From Neobacillus sp. YX16 (GTDB lineage Bacteria; Bacillota; Bacilli; Bacillales; Cytobacillaceae): 64,000 nucleotides of DNA. This document shows, piece by piece, positions 52,921 to 61,570 of the stretch (its first letter is position 1; every line of letters begins with the position of its first letter). Made by a program: the position numbers and the translations under genes. The stretch is taken from positions 5,036,001 through 5,100,000 of the forward strand of contig NZ_CP126115.1 of NCBI RefSeq assembly GCF_030123505.1, in the 5' to 3' direction. Under the pieces are notes generated by a model. That model did no database searches, was not told the origin of the DNA, and saw only the letters and a program-made list of their open reading frames with translations.

Positions 52921-53931
52921 TTATCTTTTGGTTAACCAATCTAACACTGGAATATTCAATGTTTTTAAAGGTGCTCCGACAGTATGATAAAAGTTGCCTA
53001 GAAAACGCTCATATTCTGATGATTGCTTTAACATCTTACTTAACTGCTCTTCTAGAAGTTTCTTTTCCTGCTCCGAACGAGTGATATAGTAATTTTCAAT
53101 ACATTCAAAGTAATGCAGCGGAAATAATAAGCGTGAGAATAATAACCGCCACGAAAATGAGGTTAAAGGGGCAATGCTTTGATATTCAACAAAAAACTGT
53201 CTCACATCAATCTCGTAGGTTTGCGTATTTCTGAAATATCGCTCTCTCGTCCATTCTGCAAGATCACGGCTGCGATGGTCAAAAACCCAATCAAAGGGGT
53301 CCTTAATGTAATAATTAGCTCCCCAAGAGCCATTTGAAAACCGTTCATGGCATACGGTTCCACTATCCGATTCCTTTGGTTCATCATCCAGCTCGGTATC
53401 AACCAAATACTGGATAGCATTTTCCGTTAGCCCAATATAATAGGGAAAGGAATCAATAAACATTCGTTCAAAATCATCCTCAGGTGTTTGATACAAGAGC
53501 TCACTCCACACCTTTTCAATTTGGTCCAGCCGCTTTTCCCACAATTGTTTCCATTGCCCAATTCGGCTAGTCCTCTCGATTTTAAATGGCACTGTTTTTC
53601 CACGTTCATGAAATTTAGCTAATTTTCTTCCTAATTTTACTTTTACCTGTTTGTCAGTTTGTCGATTTGCCAGAACACAATATTGATGGTCCTCCCAGGT
53701 GGTAATAAAGCCTCCCTCGTTAGATTGTAAAAAGGATGGAACATGAGAATCTCCATTTTTTCTTAGATGGTCAGCAATTTTCTCAAGTTCATCAATATCT
53801 TCAGCTTCTCTGCCGTCAGATTTGGCAACTAAATATAGCCAGCCATTACTTCTCAATGCATCATAGGAATCTAGCTTTACGTATTCATCTACCTGAATTC
53901 CATATTTATTTTCAAGTAATTTTTGCAGCAC
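52921..53931 (-). CDS. yutH: Spore coat-associated CotS-family protein YutH
   Basis: 336 aa, matching B. subtilis YutH (about 339), a CotS/aminoglycoside-phosphotransferase-like spore protein. The fold is recognisable (GKKLAKFHERG-type helix: LGRKLAKFHERGKTVPFKIERTSRIGQWKQLWEKRLDQIEKVW). The catalytic loop of true kinases (HGDxxxxN) reads CHERFSNGSW and is followed by KDPFDWVFDHRSRDLAEW, so kinase activity is doubtful. ATG 53931 after GAGGTGG. Sporulation role from family. Confidence 0.9.
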   Translation of the reverse strand: MLQKLLENKYGIQVDEYVKLDSYDALRSNGWLYLVAKSDGREAEDIDELEKIADHLRKNGDSHVPSFLQSNEGGFITTWEDHQYCVLANRQTDKQVKVKLGRKLAKFHERGKTVPFKIERTSRIGQWKQLWEKRLDQIEKVWSELLYQTPEDDFERMFIDSFPYYIGLTENAIQYLVDTELDDEPKESDSGTVCHERFSNGSWGANYYIKDPFDWVFDHRSRDLAEWTRERYFRNTQTYEIDVRQFFVEYQSIAPLTSFSWRLLFSRLLFPLHYFECIENYYITRSEQEKKLLEEQLSKMLKQSSEYERFLGNFYHTVGAPLKTLNIPVLDWLTKR

Positions 53932-54137
53932 GCTTCCACCTCTTCTCTTTTCTACTCCTATGTCATATATATGTAGTAGCCCAAAAAACTTGTTGTCTTC
54001 TTTAGTAATAAAAGTATAAGAAGATCGTTATAGGAGAAATCTGTTAGAAGGGTGATGGTCATCGGTCCTTTTCAAATTAGCGTGCATATGTTAAGAATTA
54101 AGAATAGTGAAAATTCATAGGAAAAGGTGATAAATGG

Positions 54138-54638
54138 ATGGCAGAAGATAAAAAAATGGATTTAACAGAGGAAACAGCCCGTAGATGGATTAAAGAACGA
54201 GGCGTAGAAATTCAGGATATTGCAGATTTGGTCTTTTTTTTACAGGAAAAATACCATGAAAATTTAAAAATGGAAGACTGTATTGCAAATGTAGAGCGCG
54301 TTATTGCTAAACGAGAGGTCCAAAATGCCATCATTACTGGAATCCAGCTCGATATGCTAGCTGAGAAAAACATGCTGGAAGAACCCATTCAATCGATTAT
54401 TAAAACGGATGAAAGTCTATATGGCGTAGATGAAATACTAGCATTGTCCATCGTCAATGTGTATGGATCCATTGGCTTTACGAATTATGGCTATATCGAT
54501 AAGCAAAAGCCTGGTATCTTAGCCCGTTTAAATGATAAATCAACTGGTGAGTGCCATACATTTTTAGATGACATCATCGGTGCAATTGCTGCAGCTGCAT
54601 CAAGCAGACTTGCTCACCGTGCTGCACATGTGGAATAA
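54138..54638 (+). CDS. yutG: YutG, phosphatidylglycerophosphatase A-related protein
   Basis: 166 aa, same length as B. subtilis YutG. Family motifs: ETARRWIKERGVEIQDIADLVFFLQEKYH, DESLYGVDEILALSIVNVYGSIGFTNYGYIDKQKPG, FLDDIIGAIAAAASSRLAHRA. It lacks the hydrophobic helices of PgpA and is soluble. ATG 54138 after AAAGGTG. Enzymatic role uncertain. Confidence 0.9.
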   Translation: MAEDKKMDLTEETARRWIKERGVEIQDIADLVFFLQEKYHENLKMEDCIANVERVIAKREVQNAIITGIQLDMLAEKNMLEEPIQSIIKTDESLYGVDEILALSIVNVYGSIGFTNYGYIDKQKPGILARLNDKSTGECHTFLDDIIGAIAAAASSRLAHRAAHVE

Positions 54639-54646
54639 AAACCTTA

Positions 54647-54680
54647 AAGAAAAGGATGGAAATCTATCCATCCTTTTCTT
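54647..54680. terminator. Bidirectional terminator yutG/yutF
   Basis: 14-bp perfect stem AAGAAAAGGATGGA / TCCATCCTTTTCTT, 6-nt loop. Confidence 0.95.
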
Positions 54681-55443
54681 ACGGCTCCCATTGATCCAAC
54701 GAATCAATCGCATAGGTTGGTTTTCGGTCATAACCAGCTAATAATTCCTTCGTTGTGACACCCGTGTGGACTAGAAGCGTATCAAGCTCCGCATTCATCC
54801 CCGCTAAAATATCGGTATCATAATAATCGCCCACCATTAAGGTTTCGTCCTTAGAGGTTCCCAAAACCTTTAGAGCCTGCTCCATAATAATAGATTCAGG
54901 CTTACCAATAAAAATCGGATTGGTCTGAGTAGATACGGCAATCACCGATGTGAGCGAACCATTTCCAGGGAGTAAACCTCTTTCTGTTGGTATCGCAATA
55001 TCCCCGTTTGTTGAGATAAAGATTGCGCCATTGCGGACTGCTAGGCATGCGACAGCTAATTTTTCGTAGCTAATTTCGCGGTCTATCCCAATCACAACAT
55101 ATTCCGCATTCTCACCAGCAAACGTAAATTTTTTTTCCTCCAATGCCGTACGAAGTCCTTCTTCCCCAATTACAAAAACGGACGCATCCATCTTTTGGTC
55201 ATAGATATAATTAGCTGTTGCCTGACTTGTGGTAAAAACAAGGTCTTCCTCTGCAGGAATATCAAAGTCCCTTAACTTTTCAGCAACTTGGGCCGGAGTC
55301 CGTGAAGAATTATTGGTTACGAATAAATAAGGAATCCCTTTTTCCCTTAATTTTTTCACAAAATCTCCAGCTGCCTCGATTTTTTCTGACCCCTTATACA
55401 TCGTTCCATCAAGATCAATTAAATACCCTTTATACTTTTTCAT
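54679..55443 (-). CDS. yutF: HAD-superfamily phosphatase YutF (NagD type)
   Basis: 254 aa (B. subtilis YutF about 256). HAD motif I YLIDLDGTMYKG, motif II FVTNNSS, Lys in FIGKPESIIMEQAL and motif IV LMVGDYYDTDILAGMNA; C2 cap as in NagD and AraL. Sugar or nucleoside phosphate hydrolysis is known for relatives. ATG 55443. Confidence 0.93.
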   Translation of the reverse strand: MKKYKGYLIDLDGTMYKGSEKIEAAGDFVKKLREKGIPYLFVTNNSSRTPAQVAEKLRDFDIPAEEDLVFTTSQATANYIYDQKMDASVFVIGEEGLRTALEEKKFTFAGENAEYVVIGIDREISYEKLAVACLAVRNGAIFISTNGDIAIPTERGLLPGNGSLTSVIAVSTQTNPIFIGKPESIIMEQALKVLGTSKDETLMVGDYYDTDILAGMNAELDTLLVHTGVTTKELLAGYDRKPTYAIDSLDQWEP

Positions 55444-55473
55444 GTGAAATCACTCCTATATGTATCATAGTCG

Positions 55474-55501
55474 TAAATAAAAATGACCGCAAACGCGGTC
55501 A
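55474..55501 (-). terminator. Terminator of yutE
   Basis: Stem TGACCGC / GCGGTCA, 4-nt loop, then TTTTTATTT on the minus strand. Confidence 0.85.
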
Positions 55502-55512
55502 AAGATTAATGA

Positions 55513-55947
55513 TTAATTAAATGCTGATACTGGGCCAAGTTCATTCTGTAGGTAGTCCCGGACATTCTTTGGAAATATAGCTAACGTTTTAAGATAAGAA
55601 GAGAAATGATTCTCAAGTTCATTATGGTTTATCTCCATATACAGCTGAACGAGTACTTTCCGATACTGGATCAAATTTTTTAAGCTATTACCTGTTTCAG
55701 CACTAACAACTTTTTCGTCGATTAATATATCAATAATATCTTCATAGCTGCCAGGGTCTCTCATAATAAACCCATCTATTATCGCGTTTCCCACATCTAA
55801 AACCGATTCAATCATGAGATGTGTAATCCGTTCTAATGCTGCTTTTTCTATCTGGGTTGACCATTGATCCTGACTAGAAAATAGGCTGATTTGCTTTTCT
55901 AGAAAAACCAATGTTGTCTCTAACTTATCACGATCTACAAAATACAT
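55513..55947 (-). CDS. yutE: YutE, DUF86 / HepT-like protein
   Basis: 144 aa, identical in length to B. subtilis YutE. All-helical HEPN-type protein: AALERITHLMIESVLDVGNAIIDGFIMRDPGSYEDIIDILIDEKVV and IQYRKVLVQLYMEI. HepT toxins have RxxxxHxY, but here the conserved stretch reads YRKVLVQLYM, without His, and no MntA antitoxin is adjacent. So a housekeeping DUF86 member is more likely than a toxin. It is 27 nt after the EAL gene on the same strand. Confidence 0.88.
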   Translation of the reverse strand: MYFVDRDKLETTLVFLEKQISLFSSQDQWSTQIEKAALERITHLMIESVLDVGNAIIDGFIMRDPGSYEDIIDILIDEKVVSAETGNSLKNLIQYRKVLVQLYMEINHNELENHFSSYLKTLAIFPKNVRDYLQNELGPVSAFN

Positions 55948-55974
55948 GTCATCACTTCCTCTAATTTATATCAT

Positions 55975-57276
55975 CTAAGTTGCAATTTCCTCATAAAACC
56001 TAGTTGGGGGAGCGTAAAAATTCCCCTGTGCTAAGTCAACATTATTTCTAGTTAAAACGGAAGCCTCTTCTTGGTTTTCAATTCCCTCCGCCACAACTAA
56101 AGAGCCAGCCTCCCTAGCAACAAGGAGCAACCCTTTTAACATTGACTCTTTAACCGAGTTTTTATCAATATTTTCAATTACAGAACGATCAATCTTAATG
56201 ATATCCGGCATAAGTTCAGTAATCGTATTTAAGCTGGAATAGCCTGCTCCCGTGTCATCCACAGCAATCTTAAAACCCATTAATCGTAAAACATTAATAT
56301 TAAAGGAAAAGTTTTTCAAACCCTCAATTGAATCCCGTTCCGTCACTTCAAAGGTAATCTGTTTCGGTGAAATACCTCTATATTTATGTAACAACTTCTT
56401 TAAATCACTGGTAAATCTAATATTCCCGAGAGTTAACGGAGTACAATTAACAAAAATATCTTGGCGGCAACGGGATGCTTTTACTTGCTGAAGCATTTTT
56501 TCCAACACAATCATTTCTAACTCGTACAAACGGCCGGTTTGTCTTGCAACAGAAAAAAGCTGTAACGGAGCTTCTAAAACAGTCCCTTTTGGTCCTCGAG
56601 TAAGCAGTTCCCATGCTCGGATTTCACTTGTTGCTACATCGATAATTGGCTGTGCAAACAGGGTGATATTCTTTTTGGTAATAATTTTATTAATGGCTAA
56701 CAGCATTTCATTAATCTCCAGCTGTACTCGCTTCTCTGCCATACCAATGGCTTGTCTGTGCGCTCTTAATATGGAATCCTGGATAGAATAGTCATGTTTT
56801 TCAACAAACATATATCCTTCTTCAAACGTGGGATACATGGAAGGATAAAGTTTAACGAACCTTTGTGCTACTTCTTCAGTTATCTTTTTCATCATTAGGT
56901 CAATATTAGAAATAGAATGGCGATCATGATCAACGGTAATTAATAGTGTAATGCCTTCGCCATAATAATCATGAAGGGTAATTACTTCCTTTGGGTTAAC
57001 CACCTGTTCCACAACGATTTGAAAAAGTTTCTTCAACGTTTTTACTAATTTAGACTGCTGCTTAACTTCAGTTTGTTCCATAAAATCCTTTTGATTTCTT
57101 AATTTGAAAACAATTACCGCTACTTCATACCCAGCCTCAAAAGCGTTACTAACCCCTTCTATTAAAGGATTGCGCAAGGTAAATTGTGGAGGGTAATAGC
57201 GTATGGACGAAAGAGGCAGTATAATTTTTCCCCATTGCATTACACTCTTTACTTTTTTCATGTAACGACAGTCCAT
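55975..57276 (-). CDS. EAL-domain protein (possible c-di-GMP phosphodiesterase)
   Basis: 433 aa from ATG 57276 (nine nt after AGAGGG); ATG 57294 would add six residues. The N-terminal ~180 residues look like a degenerate GGDEF-type domain with no GGDEF motif. The EAL domain (~195-433) has FAQPIIDV, the ExLxR core ELLTR, the metal motifs IFVNCTP (Asn), FEVTERD, AVDDTGAGYSSL (DDFGTG in canonical enzymes), IIKIDRS (Lys), VAEGIEN and AQGNFYAPP. All ligand positions I can place are present, so activity is plausible. Sits beside yutE; B. subtilis has no EAL gene here. Confidence 0.88.
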   Translation of the reverse strand: MDCRYMKKVKSVMQWGKIILPLSSIRYYPPQFTLRNPLIEGVSNAFEAGYEVAVIVFKLRNQKDFMEQTEVKQQSKLVKTLKKLFQIVVEQVVNPKEVITLHDYYGEGITLLITVDHDRHSISNIDLMMKKITEEVAQRFVKLYPSMYPTFEEGYMFVEKHDYSIQDSILRAHRQAIGMAEKRVQLEINEMLLAINKIITKKNITLFAQPIIDVATSEIRAWELLTRGPKGTVLEAPLQLFSVARQTGRLYELEMIVLEKMLQQVKASRCRQDIFVNCTPLTLGNIRFTSDLKKLLHKYRGISPKQITFEVTERDSIEGLKNFSFNINVLRLMGFKIAVDDTGAGYSSLNTITELMPDIIKIDRSVIENIDKNSVKESMLKGLLLVAREAGSLVVAEGIENQEEASVLTRNNVDLAQGNFYAPPTRFYEEIAT

Positions 57277-57460
57277 GGATTCCATCCCTCTCATAAGCAA
57301 CCTACGACAATTTTAAATATATTGTAACACAATTTGACAGAATCCGGTTTTTCCTTTGGTAAAATTTTTACAATGTTCTATTAACCCCTAAAGTTCCCTC
57401 CCTGTCTCATTATTTGGTAATATATAGAGGACGGAGAAATTTACTAAAGGAGAACAGAAC

Positions 57461-57727
57461 ATGAAAGAACGTTTTTTCTTATACGATGATACAGAGGACA
57501 CAAAAACAAGATTTGTCAGCTTTGTCGGCGACAATCAACGCTTTGATTTGGCGATTGTTAAAACCGATCGTCATTTTGGAAAACATCTCGTACTCGATAT
57601 TCAAGGGAATCGCTTTGCGATAATTGGTGAGGATGACCTAAAGGAGGAAGGGTATTTAGAGTACGCTTTTCAATTAAATGAAGAAGATGCAGAAGAATTA
57701 CGTTCCTTTTTGTTAGAATTACTATAA
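57461..57727 (+). CDS. DUF3055 (SAV0927-like) protein
   Basis: 88 aa: MKERFFLYDDTEDTKTRFVSFVGDNQRFDLAIVKTDRHFGKHLVLDIQGNRFAIIGEDDLKEEGYLEYAFQ. This matches the small DUF3055 family of Firmicutes (structure known for S. aureus SAV0927), function unknown. ATG 57461 after AAAGGAG. Followed by a repeat element. Confidence 0.85.
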   Translation: MKERFFLYDDTEDTKTRFVSFVGDNQRFDLAIVKTDRHFGKHLVLDIQGNRFAIIGEDDLKEEGYLEYAFQLNEEDAEELRSFLLELL

Positions 57728-57769
57728 TTTTTTATTACTCCTTTTAACATACTAGAACAAAAGGCGGAT

Positions 57770-57932
57770 GCGCCTTCGGAACAAGCACAGCTTGTTCCTG
57801 TGAGGATTATTCTAAGGAGCTTGCCTTAGTGCACAGGGGCGACAGGCATAAGACGAGCCGGCAGGAAGGTTGCTCTTTAACCTTCTTGACGGATTGGCTT
57901 ATGACCCCGAGCCCCTAGTCGCTGTAGCTAGA
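57770..57932 (+). repeat. Intergenic GC-rich repeat, copy A
   Basis: Starts GCGGATGCGCC and contains GCACAGGGGCGACAGGCATAA at 57830 onward, AAGGTTGCTCTTTAACCTT, GGATTGGCTTATGACCCCGAG and ends CGCTGTAGCTAGAT. Over about 100 bp it is nearly identical to 58253-58355, same orientation. Relative to copy B it has an extra stretch of about 55 bp after GCGCC. Member of the family also seen inside the element at 34797-35223. Confidence 0.85.
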
Positions 57933-57953
57933 TTAATAAAAAGGAGTGGTAGT

Positions 57954-58238
57954 ATGTCCGAAGAAAAGAAGAGAAGCTATTTTGATCTTTCTAATGTCGA
58001 AAAGCAGAAAAACTTCTTAACTGCAGAGGAATTCCCTGAAGGCCCTTTTGGTTCACCAATTGGGAAAGACGACCCAGTTGAAAATAAAAGTACCCCCTGG
58101 CAAGAAGGACAGCGCTATTATAGCAACTTCAACTATGAAGATAAAACGTTTCATCAAAATATTCCCCGGCAAATGGACGGGGCTCATCCTACACATGATG
58201 ACCCAAATACTGATGAACAACCGCCTTATACCACTTAA
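57954..58238 (+). CDS. Hydrophilic cytosolic protein of unknown function, flanked by direct repeats
   Basis: 94 aa from ATG 57954 after AAGGAGTGG; an in-frame reading further upstream runs through the repeat and is not credible. MSEEKKRSYFDLSNVEKQKNFLTAEEFPEGPFGSPIGKDD..., polar, Pro/Asp/His-rich at the end (AHPTHDDPNTDEQPPYTT). Not recognised beyond being a small Bacillus-type cytosolic protein. It is bracketed by two near-identical repeats in direct orientation. Confidence 0.75.
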   Translation: MSEEKKRSYFDLSNVEKQKNFLTAEEFPEGPFGSPIGKDDPVENKSTPWQEGQRYYSNFNYEDKTFHQNIPRQMDGAHPTHDDPNTDEQPPYTT

Positions 58239-58355
58239 AGCGGAAGCGCCTTGCACAGGGGCGACAGGCATAAGACGAGCCGGCGAGAAGGTTGCTCTTT
58301 AACCTTCTTGACGGATTGGCTTATGACCCCGAGACCCTAGGCACTACAGCTGGAT
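58237..58355 (+). repeat. Intergenic GC-rich repeat, copy B
   Basis: AAAGCGGAAGCGCCTTGCAC at the left overlaps the last bases of the upstream gene, then the same core as copy A (CAGGGGCGACAGGCATAAG ... GGATTGGCTTATGACCCCGAG), ending CACTACAGCTGGAT. Internal arms GGCATAAG and GGCTTATG plus AAGGTT/AACCTT allow a folded RNA. A truncated left end of this family (AAAAGCGGAAGCGCCCGTTT) is at 43021-43040. Confidence 0.85.
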
Positions 58356-58366
58356 ATAACAATAAG

Positions 58367-58391
58367 AAGCCCGCCAAATGGCGGGCTTTCT
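58367..58391. terminator. Bidirectional terminator next to yutD
   Basis: Stem AAGCCCGCC / GGCGGGCTT, loop AAAT. Confidence 0.88.
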
Positions 58392-58667
58392 TTACTTTTT
58401 CACTTTTTTCAATACAAAATAGGCACAGCCAAAATTACAGTATTCATACAAATATTCACTTAATGTACTGATTTTGGTATCAAAGGTAGCTTTTTGATTT
58501 TGATCTTCAAAAAAGCCTTTTAGCCGGAGCTGCCCATATCCCCAATCCCCGACAATGTAATCATATCTAGATAATATATCACTATATCTCGCCTTTAAGG
58601 CTTCCTCATTAAAGGCATCTCTGTGTTCCTGCACGATTTCATAGGTGGAGCCGTTGATATTGATCAT
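58392..58667 (-). CDS. yutD: YutD, DUF1027 protein
   Basis: 91 aa: VQEHRDAFNEEALKARYSDILSRYDYIVGDWGYGQLRLKGFFED and YCNFGCAYFVLKKVKK, the YutD/DUF1027 pattern. ATG 58667 after GAGGTGAT. Between the repeat-flanked gene and yutC, near its B. subtilis position. A role linked to the cell envelope has been suggested for the family; nothing in the sequence decides it. Confidence 0.88.
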   Translation of the reverse strand: MININGSTYEIVQEHRDAFNEEALKARYSDILSRYDYIVGDWGYGQLRLKGFFEDQNQKATFDTKISTLSEYLYEYCNFGCAYFVLKKVKK

Positions 58668-58781
58668 GTTATCACCTCAAATTTTACCAGTAAATCTTTC
58701 TTTCATTATAACCGATTCACCATCAATTACTAAGAAAAAAAATCAGTTATTTGGCTATTCTATAAAAAGGAGGTGCTTAAA

Positions 58782-59420
58782 GTGAAAAAATGGTCGATAA
58801 TTATTGGTTTTTGTATACTCCTGACAGCAGCAGGCTGCTCAAAGGATATGGCTAATCGCGATGTTTATGAAGAAAGCGGAGATACCATAAATGTCAATAA
58901 TAAAAGAGAAGAGCTTTACAATGAAGGCGGTGGCCAAGGAGTTCGGAAGGTGAGCGATAATTATGGCTTTGTTCGTCATCAAAAAAGCCCTATCCAGAAC
59001 GATCGGGGAGGCACCGAACACTATTCGGCAATTGACCGTGAACAAGTAGCAAATATTATTAGCCAGCTAAGTACAGATATCCCAAATGTAAATGATGTGG
59101 CTACTCTTGTAACCGATCAGGAAGTTCTTGTTTCCTATAGTACAAATTCTAAGGACCGTAATCATACTGCTGACCAGGTAAAAAGAACAGCTATGTCAGT
59201 TGTCCCTAGATATTACCATGTTTATGTTTCGGATAATACAAATTTAACGCGCGATGTGGAAAATCTCGCGAATTTGGACTCAACTAGCAAAAACGCTAGA
59301 AATTTGGTTAATGGTTTAGTGAAACAAATGAAGAAATCACCACAAGGAAGTCGAATGAGTGATAGTGAAGATGAAAATGGGGCAACGAAAGATGATGTAA
59401 TGAACAGTACAAATAAATAA
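58782..59420 (+). CDS. yutC: YhcN/YlaJ-family sporulation lipoprotein (YutC)
   Basis: 212 aa from GTG 58782, eight nt after AAAGGAGG. Lipoprotein signal with lipobox LTAAGC. The core (~85-185) is the spore lipoprotein YhcN/YlaJ pattern: AIDREQVANIISQLSTDIPNVNDVATLVTDQEVLVSYSTN, VPRYYHVYVSDNTNLTRDVENLANLDS. Spore membrane location is known for YhcN relatives. Upstream of lipA as in B. subtilis. Confidence 0.87.
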   Translation: MKKWSIIIGFCILLTAAGCSKDMANRDVYEESGDTINVNNKREELYNEGGGQGVRKVSDNYGFVRHQKSPIQNDRGGTEHYSAIDREQVANIISQLSTDIPNVNDVATLVTDQEVLVSYSTNSKDRNHTADQVKRTAMSVVPRYYHVYVSDNTNLTRDVENLANLDSTSKNARNLVNGLVKQMKKSPQGSRMSDSEDENGATKDDVMNSTNK

Positions 59421-59426
59421 AAAATG

Positions 59427-59458
59427 AGAGTTCAGCCGATGGACTGAACTCTTCTTTT
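59427..59458. terminator. Terminator yutC/lipA
   Basis: Stem AGAGTTCAG / CTGAACTCT, loop CCGATGGA, then TCTTTTT. Confidence 0.88.
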
Positions 59459-59466
59459 TGTTATAA

Positions 59467-60384
59467 TTATGCTTCTTTGGCTTCGGTTTCACCTAGTAAC
59501 TGCTTATGCTTTGCTGCTGCATTCACTTGTTCATCTGCGTGGTAGGATGAACGAACTAACGGTCCAGCTTCACAGTGACTGAATCCTTTTGTGAGGGCAA
59601 TTTCACGTAACTCTGCAAATTCCTCTGGATGATAGTATTTTTCAACCTTCAAGTGACTTTTAGATGGCTGCAGGTACTGACCTATGGTCATAATATCCAC
59701 ATTATTCGCTCTTAAATCATCCATAACCTCGATAATTTCTTCTTTCGTTTCACCTAAGCCGACCATTAAGCTAGATTTTGTAGGAATGGTTGGCTGCATT
59801 TCTTTCGCTCTGCGTAAAAACTCTAGTGAGCGGTCATATTTTGCTCTTGCTCTAACTCTAGGTGTTAATCTTTTCACCGTTTCTATATTATGATTTAAAA
59901 TATCAGGTTTAGCATCCATTAACAGCGCTATATTTTCTTCTTTACCGCCCATGTCTGATGGCAGGACTTCAATGCTTGTAAAAGGGTTTTTTCTTCTAAT
60001 GGCTTTTACGGTTTCCGCAAATACAGCTGCACCGCCATCTTTTAAATCGTCCCGTGCTACCGCAGTAACCACGACATGCTTTAAGTTCATTAATTGAACA
60101 GAGTCTGCTACGCGTTCTGGCTCTTGCAAATCTAATTCTGTTGGTAATCCTGTTTTAACTGCACAGAAACGGCAAGCACGTGTACAAGTATCACCAAGAA
60201 TCATAAAGGTAGCCGTTCTTCTTTCAGCCCAGCATTCGTGAATATTAGGACAGCGCGCTTCTTCACAAACAGTATGTAAGTTATTTTCACGCATCATTTT
60301 TTTTAATCCTGTATAATGTTCATTCGTATTTAATTTTATTTTCAACCAATCCGGTTTTCTTAAGTATTCTGCATTTTTACTCAA
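59467..60384 (-). CDS. lipA: Lipoyl synthase
   Basis: Radical SAM enzyme inserting two sulfurs into octanoyl groups to make lipoate. 305 aa from TTG 60384 ([21 protein letters not shown]), aligned with the B. subtilis start. Auxiliary cluster Cys in [13 protein letters not shown], radical [13 protein letters not shown], and the C-terminal RSSYHADEQ with its conserved RSSY serine. Divergent from lytH as in B. subtilis. Confidence 0.97.
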   Translation of the reverse strand: MSKNAEYLRKPDWLKIKLNTNEHYTGLKKMMRENNLHTVCEEARCPNIHECWAERRTATFMILGDTCTRACRFCAVKTGLPTELDLQEPERVADSVQLMNLKHVVVTAVARDDLKDGGAAVFAETVKAIRRKNPFTSIEVLPSDMGGKEENIALLMDAKPDILNHNIETVKRLTPRVRARAKYDRSLEFLRRAKEMQPTIPTKSSLMVGLGETKEEIIEVMDDLRANNVDIMTIGQYLQPSKSHLKVEKYYHPEEFAELREIALTKGFSHCEAGPLVRSSYHADEQVNAAAKHKQLLGETEAKEA

Positions 60385-60550
60385 AACTTCCACCCCTATA
60401 AATCAGTTTGCTCCTTGTCACTTTACCATACTTTTTGCAACAACAACAAGCAGACTAGCTCTATCAACTTTTATTTCCAATTATTGACCATTATGAAATA
60501 GCCTAGAAATCATAAACTAAAGACGTACAATATTCGGAAGGAGGATTCCT

Positions 60551-61543
60551 GTGCGGGCATTTCTGATAATTGGAACTATCCTCTTATTTATGAGCAGCAT
60601 ATCTCCCAGGGATGCTCATGCTAAAGGTCCTGATGAGTATCAGGAAAGAATGAAGCTATACAAAAAAGTGGAGACACTCACACAAATTCCTTGGTATTAT
60701 TTAGCAGCTATTGATCAATACGAAAGGAATATCCGTGCGGTTCGTAGAGACTTACCCAAGGCGGAAAGTGTGATTGGCATTTATTTTACTCCAGAGAAAT
60801 GGGCTGGGCCAACCAATCCAAATCCTGCCGAAGAAAACCCCGCAATTATCCAGTTTTTTAATGGTATGGGTGTGGACGGTGATGGAGATGGTAGAGCCAG
60901 TTTAAAGAGCGACGAAGATGTTTTATATGCTTTTGCCAATTATCTACTATCGTATGGAGTAGATCATGATAATATTAAAATCGGTTTATGGAATTATTAT
61001 CATCGTGATAAAACAGTTGGCATTATTGCGGACAAGGCGAAAGTGTACCGGCATTTCGGCCGGTTAGAATTAGATAAACATGTATTCCCGATGCCATTAC
61101 GAAGCAATCACAGCTATCGCAGTACCTGGGGTGATGCCAGGGGCTGGGGCGGCAGAAGGATTCATGAGGGTACCGACATTTTTGCTGATTACGGAGTTCC
61201 TGTCCGGGCTACAAACTATGGAATCGTAGAAATGAAGGGATGGAATAAGTTCGGCGGCTGGCGAGTTGGAATTCGTGACATTAATAATACGTATCATTAT
61301 TTTGCTCACCTTAGCGGTTTTGCTAAAGATTTAAAAGTGGGTCAAATCGTCGAACCAGGAACGTTAATCGGCGGTGTCGGCAGTTCTGGGTATGGACCTC
61401 CTGGGACATCAGGTAAATTCCCTCCCCATTTGCACTATGGGATGTACAAAGATAATGGCTATACAGAATGGTCCTTTGACCCTACACCACATTTAGGATT
61501 ATGGAAAAATCAGGAAAAACAGGCATTAAAGAATAAAAAGTAA
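60551..61543 (+). CDS. lytH: LytH (YunA), L-Ala-D-Glu endopeptidase of the spore cortex
   Basis: Sporulation cell-wall peptidase that trims cortex side chains to single L-Ala. 330 aa with a Sec signal (FLIIGTILLFMSSISPRDAHA), an N-terminal lytic-like region and an M23 domain (~205-310): GRRIHEGTDIFADYG (HxxxD) and PPHLHYGMY (HxH). GTG 60551 after AAGGAGG. CATAAACTA (60511-60519) resembles a SigK -10, but no matching -35 was seen. Confidence 0.93.
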   Translation: MRAFLIIGTILLFMSSISPRDAHAKGPDEYQERMKLYKKVETLTQIPWYYLAAIDQYERNIRAVRRDLPKAESVIGIYFTPEKWAGPTNPNPAEENPAIIQFFNGMGVDGDGDGRASLKSDEDVLYAFANYLLSYGVDHDNIKIGLWNYYHRDKTVGIIADKAKVYRHFGRLELDKHVFPMPLRSNHSYRSTWGDARGWGGRRIHEGTDIFADYGVPVRATNYGIVEMKGWNKFGGWRVGIRDINNTYHYFAHLSGFAKDLKVGQIVEPGTLIGGVGSSGYGPPGTSGKFPPHLHYGMYKDNGYTEWSFDPTPHLGLWKNQEKQALKNKK

Positions 61544-61544
61544 T

Positions 61545-61570
61545 AAGGACTGTCCAGTGACAGTCCTTTT
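61545..61570. terminator. Bidirectional terminator lytH/yunB
   Basis: Perfect 10-bp stem AAGGACTGTC / GACAGTCCTT, loop CAGT. Confidence 0.93.

Noticed and set aside
55513..55947. YutE as the HepT toxin of a HepT-MntA toxin-antitoxin pair
   Set aside because: The Rx4HxY motif is not intact and no nucleotidyltransferase antitoxin gene is adjacent.
60490..60550. SigK promoter for lytH (CATAAACTA at 60511)
   Set aside because: The -10-like sequence lacks an AC-type -35 at the proper distance, so it is not listed as a promoter.
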